From the NCBI GenBank assembly GCA_964585785.1, contig CAZPFL010000003.1, positions 1-64,000 of the forward strand: a stretch of DNA of 64,000 nucleotides, given 5' to 3'. Of this stretch, positions 34,483 through 43,218 are shown one piece after another. Position 1 is the first letter of the stretch. Every line of letters starts with the position of its first letter. This DNA comes from WHUA01 sp964585785. Its GTDB lineage: Bacteria > Pseudomonadota > Alphaproteobacteria > UBA8366. The translations under genes were made by a program, and so were the position numbers. Under the pieces are notes generated by a model. That model made no database searches. It was not told the DNA's origin and saw only the letters and a program-made list of their open reading frames with translations.

Positions 34483-34622
34483 TCAAAACACAGGCTTCAG
34501 CAATTTTCGGGAAATAACGTCAGGCGGACGAAACACGCCGGCAGCGCACCGAGGCGCTACCGGTTCACGTCGCGTTTAGCCGACTTGCGCCGGCGTTTCC
34601 GCACGACCGATTCCGGCAGCGG

Positions 34623-35843
34623 CTATTCCACCGGACCGCCAATAATGCCGGCGTCATGCAAGGCGCCAATCTTGCCAGAAGAAAGACCGAGTACGTCGGC
34701 CAGCACCTCGTCCGTGTGCTGGCCCAGCACCGGGGCCGGCTTTACCGCGCCGCGGGCCGCCCCGGAGAAATCGAGCATGCAGCCCGCCGCGAGGAAGCGC
34801 CCGATGCCAGGCTGGTTGATTTCCTGGAATATTGGGTTTTCCGTCGAGACACGAGGATCCTCGGCGACCGCCTGAGCAAATGTCTGATAGGGGCCCCAGC
34901 AGGCGCCGGCGGCGTTCATCGCGTTGCGGATGTCGCTCAACGAGCGTGCGGCGAACCACGGGCGGAGCACCGCCGTGATCGTCTCGCGCGCGGCGAAGCG
35001 ATTTTCCTCCTTCACCAGGTCGAGACCGAACAGGTTTTCGACCTGCTTCATCTTGTCGGCCGTTCCGGTAGCGTCGACCAACGCCTGCCAGTGCCGCTGG
35101 GTAAAGGCCGTGACCATGACCCGCCGCCCGTCGGCCGTCTCGAAATCCTGTCCATAGGTGCCGTAAACATGGTTGCCCGTCCGCGGCCGCGTATCGCCGT
35201 TGACCTGAACTTCGGCGATGAAACCAAGATGGCTCAACGTCGCGAAGGCCGTATCGGACAGGGCGATCTGCACGAACTGGCCGGCGCCCGTCTCGCGGCG
35301 GTGACGCTCGGAGACCAAGACACCCTGCACCGCTGACAACGCGGCGACGACATCCCAGACGGGCATAACGTGATTGACCGGGCGATCGTAATGCTCGGGG
35401 CCCGTGACGAAGGGAAAGCCGGCCGCCGCGTTGACCGTGTAGTCGAGCGCGACGGAGCCGTCCCGGTTGCCGGTGATGTTGATCATGATCAGATCCCCGC
35501 GCCGCGACTTCAAAGCCTGATAGTCCAGCCAGCCGCGCGCGGGCAGATTCGACAGCACGATGCCGTTGTTATTGCCGGACTGCGTCATCAGCGCCTGCGC
35601 GATTTCGCGTCCCTCGCCGTCGCGGACATTGAGCGCGATCGACCGCTTACCCTTGTTGAGGCTCGCCCAATAGAGGCTGCGCCCCTTCTCGGTCACCGGC
35701 CAACGGCGGTAATCGAGGCCGCCGCCGACCGGATCGATCCGGATCACATCGGCGCCCATCTGCCCCAGGACGAGCCCGGCATACGGCGCGGCGATGAACG
35801 CCGAGGCCTCGACAACCCGCATCCCCATCAAGAGGTCGTTCAT
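34623..35843 (-). CDS. mct: class III CoA-transferase, mesaconyl-CoA C1-C4 transferase (2-methylfumaryl-CoA isomerase) type
   Basis: The protein has 406 residues. It shares distinctive runs that I recall from the Chloroflexus 2-methylfumaryl-CoA isomerase: ASAFIAAPYAGL, GGGLDYRRWPVTEKG, WASLNKGKRSIAL, PVWDVV with the catalytic aspartate, YGTYGQDFETADGRR and PWFAARSL. That enzyme moves CoA within mesaconate, from C1 to C4, in the 3-hydroxypropionate bi-cycle and in some heterotrophs. The partner genes for citramalyl-CoA formation and cleavage are not adjacent. The gene stands alone between the phage-like segment and an aldo/keto reductase. A terminator follows 140 bases downstream. The assignment is strong at family level and good for function. 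Confidence 0.82.
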   Translation of the reverse strand: MNDLLMGMRVVEASAFIAAPYAGLVLGQMGADVIRIDPVGGGLDYRRWPVTEKGRSLYWASLNKGKRSIALNVRDGEGREIAQALMTQSGNNNGIVLSNLPARGWLDYQALKSRRGDLIMINITGNRDGSVALDYTVNAAAGFPFVTGPEHYDRPVNHVMPVWDVVAALSAVQGVLVSERHRRETGAGQFVQIALSDTAFATLSHLGFIAEVQVNGDTRPRTGNHVYGTYGQDFETADGRRVMVTAFTQRHWQALVDATGTADKMKQVENLFGLDLVKEENRFAARETITAVLRPWFAARSLSDIRNAMNAAGACWGPYQTFAQAVAEDPRVSTENPIFQEINQPGIGRFLAAGCMLDFSGAARGAVKPAPVLGQHTDEVLADVLGLSSGKIGALHDAGIIGGPVE

Positions 35844-35998
35844 GGCCGTACCCCGCCCTGCAAGAGTCGTCGTTCACACGTCATGTCTGCCTCCTCGATG
35901 CGGATCTGTTCGGGGCAGAAACTAGCGCGAACGCGCGGCGCGCGCCATTTTCGAGCGTATCGAAAACGGCGACACACGACGCGCGCTATCCTTCGGAA

Positions 35999-37009
35999 CT
36001 ATTTGTTGCGGGGTATCCGTCCGGTCGGCGGATAACGCGGATCGACGAAGCCTGGGGTGGAGGGATGGCCGGGCGCGACAAGCCCATCGATGAATGCCTC
36101 GTCGCCCGGCGTGAGCTTATGTTCCGTGGCAGACAGATATTCCTTGAACTGCGCCAGCGTGCGCGGGCCGGCGATCACGCTCGTCACGATGGCGTTGTTG
36201 AGCACCCAGGCGATGGCGAACTCGGTTGGGCTCATGCCGCGCTTGGCAATGCGCTTCTTGATCCGGTCGACTACACGGAAAGTTTCCTTCCGGAAGTCAC
36301 GGTTGAGAATGCTGTTGTCGCCGCGGCCGGCGCGGCTGTCTTTGGGCGGCTTCTTTGCGGGGTCGTATTTTCCGGTCAGTACGCCGCGCGCCAACGGGGA
36401 GAACGGCGCGACGCCGATCCCGTAATACTCGCAGGCAGGGAAGAGGTCGGTCTCGAGGTTCCGCATGACGAGGTTGTAGTGCGGCTGGCAGATGATCGGC
36501 CGCGGCGCACCCAACTCATCCGAAAGCCGCACGAGCTCCCCGACCTGCCAGCCGCGATGGTTCGAAAAGCCCCAATGGAGCGCCTTCCCCGCCGCGATGA
36601 TGTCGCGCATCGCCGCGACGCTTTCCTCGAGCGGCGTTTCCCAATCGACGTGGTGCATATAATAGATGTCGACATAGTCGGTCTGCAGGCGCTGCAGGCT
36701 CTGGTCGATCGCCTCCATCATCCATTTGCGCGACAGCCCCTTCTTCCGCTTCGGGGTTCCGCCCGCCTGGCCGACTTTGGTGGCGAGCACCCACTCCGGG
36801 CGGTCCTTCTTGATCAGCTTGCCGACGATCTGCTCGGACTTTCCCCCGGCATAGGCGTCCGCCGAATCGATGAAGTTGACCCCCGCCGCACGTGCCTGGT
36901 CGACGATCGCCGTCGCCGTCTTTTCGTCGGTCGAATCGCCGAAATTCATCGCTCCCAGACAGATTTCCGAAACCTTCAGGCCGCTCTTCCCTAGAATGCG
37001 GTATTGCAT
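35999..37009 (-). CDS. aldo/keto reductase
   Basis: The protein has 336 residues from the ATG giving MQYRILGKSGLKVSEICLG; AAAGGA lies about ten bases upstream, and a longer frame adds only 13 residues. The catalytic tetrad is visible: Asp and Tyr in FIDSADAYAGGKSE, Lys in ATKVG and His in YYMHHVDWE. The NADPH-binding end is SVIAGPRTLAQ. It belongs to the YghZ/Kvbeta-like branch of NADPH-dependent reductases. The substrate is unknown. The gene is alone on its strand with a 155-base gap to the CoA-transferase gene. Confidence 0.92.
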   Translation of the reverse strand: MQYRILGKSGLKVSEICLGAMNFGDSTDEKTATAIVDQARAAGVNFIDSADAYAGGKSEQIVGKLIKKDRPEWVLATKVGQAGGTPKRKKGLSRKWMMEAIDQSLQRLQTDYVDIYYMHHVDWETPLEESVAAMRDIIAAGKALHWGFSNHRGWQVGELVRLSDELGAPRPIICQPHYNLVMRNLETDLFPACEYYGIGVAPFSPLARGVLTGKYDPAKKPPKDSRAGRGDNSILNRDFRKETFRVVDRIKKRIAKRGMSPTEFAIAWVLNNAIVTSVIAGPRTLAQFKEYLSATEHKLTPGDEAFIDGLVAPGHPSTPGFVDPRYPPTGRIPRNK

Positions 37010-37602
37010 GACATGCTGTCCTTTCTTTGTGGGCGACCGGCGAATCAAAGCCGGTCACCGGAAATTTCGCCTAGCATTACAGCATGTCTGAAGGATCTCG
37101 CCACCCTGCATTGTGCGCGATCCGACAATGGCCGGCCCGGCCCGCCACGCGGATACCGGTAGCCCTGGGGCGGACGCCTCCCCGGTGGCTGCAATCATCA
37201 TGGGTAATCCTTGCAATAGTCACATTCCCGCCGCCTTTCCTGCCTACGGTCTTTCTCGACGGGCTTCCGTGATTCTTAGTTCGAATCGACGAATGCTTGG
37301 TCAATCTCCCCTACTTGACCCCGCCACTATGGCGGGGTCTTTTCCTATGCCCTACGCGCGTTGCGCCCACAGTCCGAACGACCAGCAGACGTGTGGCGTG
37401 GCCGCAGCCTCTTCGAAATGTCATCGGCATTGAAGGTCCGCGACCTGGCAGCGCCTTGCCGATATAGTACTAAAGGCGTAATACGAATTAGACGACGAGC
37501 CATAACAATACCGCGACGACAACTGATAGGCTCTGCGCACCGCTCGACCTTCGGGATTTACAGCTCGGAGATTGGGAGAGGGGAAACGGGGATCAGCGTG
37601 TT
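37010..37602. other. 593-base intergenic region with an orphan hairpin pair
   Basis: This is the divergent spacer between the aldo/keto reductase and the LpoA-like gene. No protein-like frame is seen on either strand. It contains the attenuator-like hairpins annotated separately at 37299-37343. Downstream of them the sequence becomes less GC-rich. A short A/G-rich stretch ending just before the LpoA-like gene (GGAGAGGGGAAACGGGG) may serve as its leader. Confidence 0.5.
37299..37343 (+). terminator. terminator with overlapping upstream hairpin (attenuator-like)
   Basis: A perfect nine-base-pair stem GACCCCGCC/GGCGGGGTC (37317-37339) with loop ACTAT runs into TTTTC, a typical Rho-independent terminator on the plus strand. 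A second stem, GGTCAA (37299-37304) with TTGACC (37315-37320), shares four bases with the terminator's left arm, so both cannot form fully together. No coding gene reads into it from the left, as the left neighbour is on the other strand. It therefore either ends a small RNA or attenuates the LpoA-like gene 260 bases downstream. Confidence 0.65.
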
Positions 37603-39237
37603 ATGGACTTCTCGATTTTCATGGCCGAGCGCCATGGATGGCGCCTTGCTACGCAAGTGGCGAGACTAGCGGCCTTCGGCTGCATTCTTCTCGGATTGGC
37701 GGGATGTTTGGCGGACCAGCGTCTGGGAGACGGCACGCCACGTGCTCTGCTGCCTGACTCTTCGATCCAAGGCGATCGGCTGGCCACATCCGGCGAAGCG
37801 AAAGTCGCGTTGCTCCTGCCGATGAGCGGCTCCAACGCCGACATTGGACAACAACTTTGGGATGGCGCCGTTTTGGCGCTCTTCGAAAGCGGCCGTGACG
37901 ACATCGCGCTTTTACCATTCGATACGAAGGGGACGCCTACGGGCGCCGCCGAAGCGGCAAACGCGGCGGTCAAGGCCGGCGCTAACGTCGTCGTCGGTCC
38001 CTTGTTTTCAAGCTCAGTGAGCGCCGCGAGGCCGGCTCTGACCGCTGGCGGCATTCGCGCCATTGCTTTTTCGAACAACCAGGCCGTCGCCGGCCCGCCG
38101 GTCTTTCTGATCGGCAATCATCCGGAAACACAGGTCGATGCGATGGCGACCTACCTAGCGAATTCGGACCGGCGCCGTATTGCACTCGTTGGCCCCGATA
38201 CGCCCTATCTGCGGCTCATCCGCGAGCGGCTCGCCTTGCTGGACAAGGCAGGCAAGATCCAGCTCGTCGATACGCGGCTCTACCCTCCCAACGCTTCCTA
38301 TACCGAGATCGGCAATGCCGTCCGTTCGCTCACGCTCTATGACCGACGTGTGAAAGCACTCAAGGATTTCACGGCGATCTTCAGCGATGCCTGGGAAAAG
38401 AATGAGGATCCGGAAGCGGCGTTGGAAGCCGCGCTGGACCGCCTCTCCCATCGACTGGAGGCAAGCCGGGTACGGCTCGCGACATATTCCACGGATGCCG
38501 CACCGGAACGAAAAGGCTGGGCAGTCTCCGAGACCGAGTACAGCGACGCGCTCTCGGAACTGCTTCAGATCTATCACAAGCAGCTCGACATCAAGGAAAC
38601 GCCTAAGGAGGCGATGGACGAAGCGGTATCGGAATTTCAGTTGAAGGAAACGTTGGGACGGGTCGATTTCGACGCTGTGCTATTGCCGGTCGGTGGCAGG
38701 CCGCTGCTTGTGATTGCGCCGATGTTTGAATATTTCAACGCGTCGCAACCCGACGTTTGGCTTCTCGGCACCGATGTCTGGGATTCCGTTTCGCCGGCGA
38801 CAGCTAATGACCTCCTCGGCGGCCGCTATGTCACGTCGACATCCCCCGCCTTCACCGACTTCAAAGGCCGGTTCGAGAAAGTCTTCGGACAATCGCCGGA
38901 TCGCCTTGCCGCATCGGCCTACGACGCCATACGCGTCGCGATTACCGAGAAGACGGAGACGGGACGCGTTGCCTTCAGCGAAGATTTCATAACGCGGCGG
39001 ACCGGGTTCGACGGCATCAATGGACGATTCCGTTTTCTGCCGAGCGGCGTGAACGAGCGAACGCTCGACGTTGTCGAGCTGCAAAAGGCTGGCGCCAAGA
39101 CCGTATTCACCTGGCAGCCGGATCAGCCGCCGGCCGCATCGCCCGAGACACCACAGACGACGCTACCGGCGGAACCGGTTGTTCCACAAACACCGCCGGT
39201 ATCGTCCTTGGACAATACGGCTGGTCACAACGGCTGA
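37603..39237 (+). CDS. penicillin-binding-protein activator, LpoA-like lipoprotein
   Basis: The protein has 544 residues. The N-terminus has a hydrophobic signal ending in a lipobox LLGLAGC, so it should be a lipoprotein of the outer or inner membrane facing the periplasm. The body is a periplasmic-binding-protein-like fold of the LpoA C-terminal type: KVALLLPMSGSNADIGQQLWDGA, VVVGPLFSSSVSAA and RIALVGPDTPYLRLIRERL. The last 35 residues are proline-rich. It lacks the long N-terminal TPR domain of gammaproteobacterial LpoA. The expected role is to stimulate peptidoglycan synthases or to bind an unknown ligand. The start GTG/ATG region is reasonable but not decided by a strong ribosome site. 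Confidence 0.85.
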   Translation: MDFSIFMAERHGWRLATQVARLAAFGCILLGLAGCLADQRLGDGTPRALLPDSSIQGDRLATSGEAKVALLLPMSGSNADIGQQLWDGAVLALFESGRDDIALLPFDTKGTPTGAAEAANAAVKAGANVVVGPLFSSSVSAARPALTAGGIRAIAFSNNQAVAGPPVFLIGNHPETQVDAMATYLANSDRRRIALVGPDTPYLRLIRERLALLDKAGKIQLVDTRLYPPNASYTEIGNAVRSLTLYDRRVKALKDFTAIFSDAWEKNEDPEAALEAALDRLSHRLEASRVRLATYSTDAAPERKGWAVSETEYSDALSELLQIYHKQLDIKETPKEAMDEAVSEFQLKETLGRVDFDAVLLPVGGRPLLVIAPMFEYFNASQPDVWLLGTDVWDSVSPATANDLLGGRYVTSTSPAFTDFKGRFEKVFGQSPDRLAASAYDAIRVAITEKTETGRVAFSEDFITRRTGFDGINGRFRFLPSGVNERTLDVVELQKAGAKTVFTWQPDQPPAASPETPQTTLPAEPVVPQTPPVSSLDNTAGHNG

Positions 39238-39251
39238 CTCGGAAAGACTAG

Positions 39252-39437
39252 CGACAGAACGCCGCCAAAACCAATTTCCTGGGTACGGTGCGTGAAGGAA
39301 CGATTCGCTGCACCGCAAAGGCGCTCCATCTCGGCCGTTCGACCCAGTTATGGGATGCGACGGTAAGCGACACCGGGACGGACCGGCCAATCGCCCATTT
39401 TCGCTGCACGCAGCTCATCTTGTGGCCGCGCACGTAA
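39252..39437 (+). pseudogene. remnant of a PaaI-like hot-dog thioesterase
   Basis: After a TAG at 39249 an open frame of 61 codons runs to a TAA. It reads TNFLGTVREGTIRCTAKAL, then LHLGRSTQLWDATVSD, and ends FRCTQLILWPR. This is the C-terminal half of a PaaI-type acyl-CoA thioesterase (pattern NFL-PV-EG---A-A--LH-GR-T--W-A---D followed by R-TQ). The N-terminal half with the catalytic asparagine/aspartate is missing and there is no start codon. It is a truncated relic between the LpoA-like and MlaF-like genes. Confidence 0.65.
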
Positions 39438-39520
39438 GATCCAAATCCTGAACCGGCTCCGCTATTGCGTGAAGAAGCGCATCGCGGCTAGTTTCCGCAG
39501 GCGCAACGAAGGACGGTCCG

Positions 39521-40303
39521 ATGCCGGAAATGGCTTCCCCAAAGATAAAGGTCCGCGGCCTCGCGAAGAGCTTCGGGCTCAACCATGTGCTGCGCGGCGT
39601 GGACATTGATGTGCAAGAGGGAGAATCCCTCGTCCTGATCGGAACCTCGGGCAGCGGCAAGAGCCTTCTGCTCAAATGCATCCTCGGCCTGCAGACGCCG
39701 GATGCCGGCAGTGTTGTCGTCGACGGCATCGAGACCGTCGGCTACCGCGGCGGCGAGCGGATGCGCTTCATCGACCGGTTCGGCGTCTTGTTCCAGTATT
39801 CCGGCCTCTTCGACAGCCTGACCGTCTGGCAGAACATTGCCTTCAAGCTGATCCAGGAGCGAAAGCTGGCGCCGCAGGCCGCGCGGGAGAAGGCGGCCGA
39901 GACAGCGCAATCGGTCGGTCTTTCGCCCGACGTCGTCGACCTCTACCCCCATGAGCTTTCCGGCGGCATGCAAAAGCGCGTCGGGATCGCCCGGGCGATC
40001 ATAACGGAGCCGGAATTCCTGTTCCTGGACGAGCCAACGGCGGGTCTCGATCCGATCATGACCAACGTCATCGGACAGCTGATTACCGACTGCGTTCGTC
40101 GACTCGGCGCCACGGCCATCTCGATCACCAGCGACATGACGGGCGCGCGGCAGATCGCCGACCGCATCGCCATGCTGCATGACGGCGGCATCATTTGGAC
40201 CGGCCAGCGATCTGAGGCGGAAGAGTCCGGGAATCCCTACGTCGATCAATTGATTCATGCGCGAGCGCAGGGGCCGATCGAGATGCGCGTTACGCAAAGC
40301 TGA
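39521..40303 (+). CDS. ABC transporter ATP-binding protein, MlaF-like
   Basis: The protein has 260 residues, the MlaF length. Walker A is GTSGSGKS, the signature is ELSGGMQKRVG and Walker B is FLFLDEPTAGLDP. The LFQYSGLFDSLTVWQNIAF run is typical of the Mla/Ttg2 phospholipid-transport ATPases. AAGGACGG lies five bases before the ATG. The permease MlaE and the MCE protein MlaD are not next to it. A MlaC-like gene lies 1.7 kb downstream, beyond an MmgE/PrpD gene. It probably works in retrograde lipid transport between the membranes with partners encoded elsewhere. Confidence 0.88.
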   Translation: MPEMASPKIKVRGLAKSFGLNHVLRGVDIDVQEGESLVLIGTSGSGKSLLLKCILGLQTPDAGSVVVDGIETVGYRGGERMRFIDRFGVLFQYSGLFDSLTVWQNIAFKLIQERKLAPQAAREKAAETAQSVGLSPDVVDLYPHELSGGMQKRVGIARAIITEPEFLFLDEPTAGLDPIMTNVIGQLITDCVRRLGATAISITSDMTGARQIADRIAMLHDGGIIWTGQRSEAEESGNPYVDQLIHARAQGPIEMRVTQS

Positions 40304-40328
40304 AAAAGAACCGGAGGGGCATGCGATC

Positions 40329-41723
40329 ATGGCGCAACATCAGCAACCACAAGGCCATGAGGCGGCAATCGCCGAAACCTTCTCCGAATGGGCGCGCTCT
40401 CTGACCCCCAACAGCATTCCGGCCGAAGTCCGCGCCGTGGCCGACGACGTCTTGCTCGATCTCGCCGGCAACTGCGTTTCCGTCCGCAATCTCGACTATA
40501 TAAGGAGTGTCGTAACGGGCTGGGACGGCAAAGGCGATTGCACCGCCTTCGGCCATAAACAGGGCTTCGATGCCGCCGGCGCCGCCGTCATCAACGGCAC
40601 CGCCGCGCATGGCGAAGACTTCGACGATACTTACGAAGGCTCGCCGGTCCACGCAGGCGCGCCCACGATCCCGGCGGTTCTGGCAGCCTGCGAGCGCTTC
40701 GGCCGAAGCGGCGCCGACGCCTTGACCGGTATTGCCGTCGCCATGGAGCTGGCCTGCCGGATGACGGTGGTGGCGCCGACGGCGATCCATCGCGCCGGGT
40801 TTCATCCGACCGCCGTCATCGGCACGATGGGGGCGGCCGCGGGTGTCGCCGCCGCGCTCGGCATGCCCGCCGGGCAAATAACCCAGGCGCTCGGAATCGC
40901 CGGCAGCATGGCATCCGGCATCATTGAATATCTGGCCGAGGGGACCTGGACCAAGCGCCTTCACCCGGGCTGGTCGGCCCATTCCGGCTTGCAGGCGGCG
41001 CTCCTGGCGCGGCAGGGATTTACCGGTCCGCGCACCGTCTTCGAGGGGACGCACGGGTTCTTCTTCGCCTTTGCCGATTCCGCGTTCGATCGCGATTTCT
41101 CGCATCTGACGGACGGCCTGGGAACCGACTGGCGTATGCGCCGCATCGCCTTCAAGCCCTATGCCTGCGGAACGATGGCGCAGCCCTATATCGACTGCGC
41201 CATCGCGCTGGCCAAGCGCGGGGTTGCCGCCTCGGACATCGCCGAGATCCACTGCGAAACCGGCGAAGGTATCGTTCACCGGCTATGGGAGCCGTTGGCG
41301 GAAAAGCACCGGCCGAGCACGCCCTATTCCGCGAAGTTCAGCATCCCCTATCTGATTGCCGTCGGCTTTCTCGATCAAGCCGTCGGCCTCGCCCAGTTCA
41401 CCGAGGACCGCATCCATGACCCGGCCGTGTTGGACGTCGCGGGCAAGGTTGCCTATGTCGTCGATCCGCAGAACGAATATCCGCGAAACTATACCGGCCA
41501 TCTGCGGGCGGTGCTTCGGAACGGCGAGGAGATCGTTATCCGCCAGCCCCACATGCGCGGCGGCGCGCGCGAGCCCCTGCCGCGCGACGAAATCGTGGCA
41601 AAGTTTCGCAACAACACCGCCTTCGGCGGATGGAGCGAACGCCAATCAACGGCGCTCATGGACTGGTGCGGCAACTTGTTCGATGCGCCGAACCTTACCG
41701 GCATCTCGGCCTTTCGGACATAA
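40329..41723 (+). CDS. MmgE/PrpD family protein (2)
   Basis: The protein has 464 residues from the ATG preceded by GGAGGGG at nine bases. Family marks are ADDVLLDLAGNCVSVRN, VINGTAAHGEDFDDTYEGSPVH, GFHPTAVIGTMGAAAG and KPYACGTMAQPYIDC. It is only distantly like the first copy at 28272-29657. Members isomerise or dehydrate tricarboxylates, but the substrate here is open. It starts 25 bases after the MlaF-like gene, so it is probably in its transcript, an unexpected partner. Confidence 0.9.
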   Translation: MAQHQQPQGHEAAIAETFSEWARSLTPNSIPAEVRAVADDVLLDLAGNCVSVRNLDYIRSVVTGWDGKGDCTAFGHKQGFDAAGAAVINGTAAHGEDFDDTYEGSPVHAGAPTIPAVLAACERFGRSGADALTGIAVAMELACRMTVVAPTAIHRAGFHPTAVIGTMGAAAGVAAALGMPAGQITQALGIAGSMASGIIEYLAEGTWTKRLHPGWSAHSGLQAALLARQGFTGPRTVFEGTHGFFFAFADSAFDRDFSHLTDGLGTDWRMRRIAFKPYACGTMAQPYIDCAIALAKRGVAASDIAEIHCETGEGIVHRLWEPLAEKHRPSTPYSAKFSIPYLIAVGFLDQAVGLAQFTEDRIHDPAVLDVAGKVAYVVDPQNEYPRNYTGHLRAVLRNGEEIVIRQPHMRGGAREPLPRDEIVAKFRNNTAFGGWSERQSTALMDWCGNLFDAPNLTGISAFRT

Positions 41724-41966
41724 ACGAAACACCTTCTGCCAATTTCGGAGACGCCCTTTGGAAGGTATGGCACCTGCCGTCGAGACACGGTAAGCTGCGT
41801 AAATTGGTGGGCATACCATCCTTCTGGGGCAAGCGCTTATCCTTTCGAAGCACCGCGCGCCGCAGAGCCAAACCGGGGAGCAGGCGTCATCCGCGTGGCG
41901 ATTAGCCGGCCGACCGAGAAATGGATGGCGAAAGGTAACGTAGAAAAGACAGGGACAGGATTGGGG

Positions 41967-42608
41967 ATGATCTCGCGCCGGCTGTTTGCTGCAATAGGCT
42001 GCTTGCTTGCTCTGGCGGTAATCGCGCCAAGCCCCTTCTCCTCCGCCAACGCCGCAGACGACGGCCCCGGCGCCTTTGTCAGCCGTCTCGGCAATAAAAC
42101 CATCGCGAACATGACGGACGTCTCCCTGTCGGAGACCGACCGGGAGAGTCAGTTCCGCGGCCTGCTGCGTGAAGGCTTCGACGTCAAAGCGATCGGCCAT
42201 TTCGTATTGGGCAAATACCGGCGTACGGCGTCGCCCGAAACGGTCGACAGATTCGTCCAGGTCTTCGAGGAATACATCGTCTCGCTGTATGCGAAGCAGT
42301 TCAGCCGGTATAACGGTGAGAAGTTCATCGTGGAGAAGGTCGTCGCCACCACCCGGCCGAGCGACAGCATGGTCATGACCAAGATCATTCCGACGGGCGG
42401 GTCCGAGCCGATACGCGTCGACTTCCAGGTCCGGAATCTCGGCGACAAATTCAAGATCCTGGATGTTCGGGTCGAAGGCGTAAGCATGGTCTTGGCCGAG
42501 CGCGACGAATTCACCTCCTATATCGCCAAGAACGGCGGGCGCGTGGAGGCGCTGATCGACACCCTGCGCCAGCGCACGGCCGCGCCAGCGAGGACTGCCG
42601 GCAAATAG
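41967..42608 (+). CDS. MlaC/Ttg2D-family periplasmic lipid carrier
   Basis: The protein has 213 residues from an ATG with AGGA six bases upstream; the longer frame adds 24 residues before a normal signal peptide. The signal peptide MISRRLFAAIGCLLALAVIAP runs to a cleavage site near SSANAADD. The mature part has the MlaC pattern: LREGFDVKAIGHFVLGKYRR, FEEYIVSLYAKQFSRY and DFQVRNLGDKFKILDVRVEGVSM. It should ferry phospholipids through the periplasm. It lies in the same direction as the MlaF-like gene but 1.66 kb away. Confidence 0.88.
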   Translation: MISRRLFAAIGCLLALAVIAPSPFSSANAADDGPGAFVSRLGNKTIANMTDVSLSETDRESQFRGLLREGFDVKAIGHFVLGKYRRTASPETVDRFVQVFEEYIVSLYAKQFSRYNGEKFIVEKVVATTRPSDSMVMTKIIPTGGSEPIRVDFQVRNLGDKFKILDVRVEGVSMVLAERDEFTSYIAKNGGRVEALIDTLRQRTAAPARTAGK

Positions 42609-42723
42609 CGCTCGCCGCGTCGTCTTGCGGCCCTGTTCGTTTCCTTGATCGTCATGGCGTGCGCCGTTAATGTCCGGCCCAATGTTCGCGTAACGGACTG
42701 TCGCAAACGCCTGTCAGATCGCC

Positions 42724-43134
42724 ATGTCAGCGCCCAATCGTTCCGTGCCCCAGTTCGTCATCGAGGTTTCGCCGGGGGAATTGCTCGATCGGATCTCCAT
42801 TCTCGAGATCAAGTCCGAGCGCATCGGCGATCGCGACAAGCTTCGGAACATCAACCACGAGCTCGACCTCTACCGCGGTACGATCAGCGGCAAAATCCCC
42901 GATAGCGAAGCCATGACCCGGCTTATCGGCGACCTCAAAGATGTGAACGGGTCGCTTTGGACAATCGAGGATGAAATCCGGGCATGTGAGGCACGCCGCG
43001 ATTTCGGCGAACGTTTCGTCGAGCTCGCCCGCAGCGTCTACCGAACCAACGACCGGCGGGCATCGATCAAGCGGGAGATCAATCTCCTCTGCGGCTCGAC
43101 CATCATCGAAGAGAAGTCCTATACGCGATACTGA
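42724..43134 (+). CDS. DUF6165 family protein
   Basis: The protein has 136 residues, with the start VPQFVIEVSPGELLDRISILEIKSERI, typical of DUF6165. It is helical and charged, with no membrane segment. The family is found beside glycosyltransferases and TPR proteins in proteobacteria, and here a GT9 glycosyltransferase follows 85 bases later. A role in lipopolysaccharide or glycan assembly is inferred from context alone. Confidence 0.85.
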   Translation: MSAPNRSVPQFVIEVSPGELLDRISILEIKSERIGDRDKLRNINHELDLYRGTISGKIPDSEAMTRLIGDLKDVNGSLWTIEDEIRACEARRDFGERFVELARSVYRTNDRRASIKREINLLCGSTIIEEKSYTRY

Positions 43135-43218
43135 CATGGCGGCCTCGCGCAGGCCGCCGCCGCGCTGACGGGCATTGTTCGTCTCTGGGCCCCTCCGCCA
43201 GCGATTTAAGGAAAGCCG

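Noticed and set aside
34555..34622. Basic peptide (VVRKRRRKSAKR) in frame after the CoA-transferase stop
   Set aside because: It lies beyond a normal stop codon, has no start codon, and the transferase already has the usual end; read-through is not supported.
37240..37320. Possible tRNA because of a GTTCGAATC string like a T-loop
   Set aside because: The flanking bases do not form a T-stem, and no acceptor, D- or anticodon arms can be drawn.
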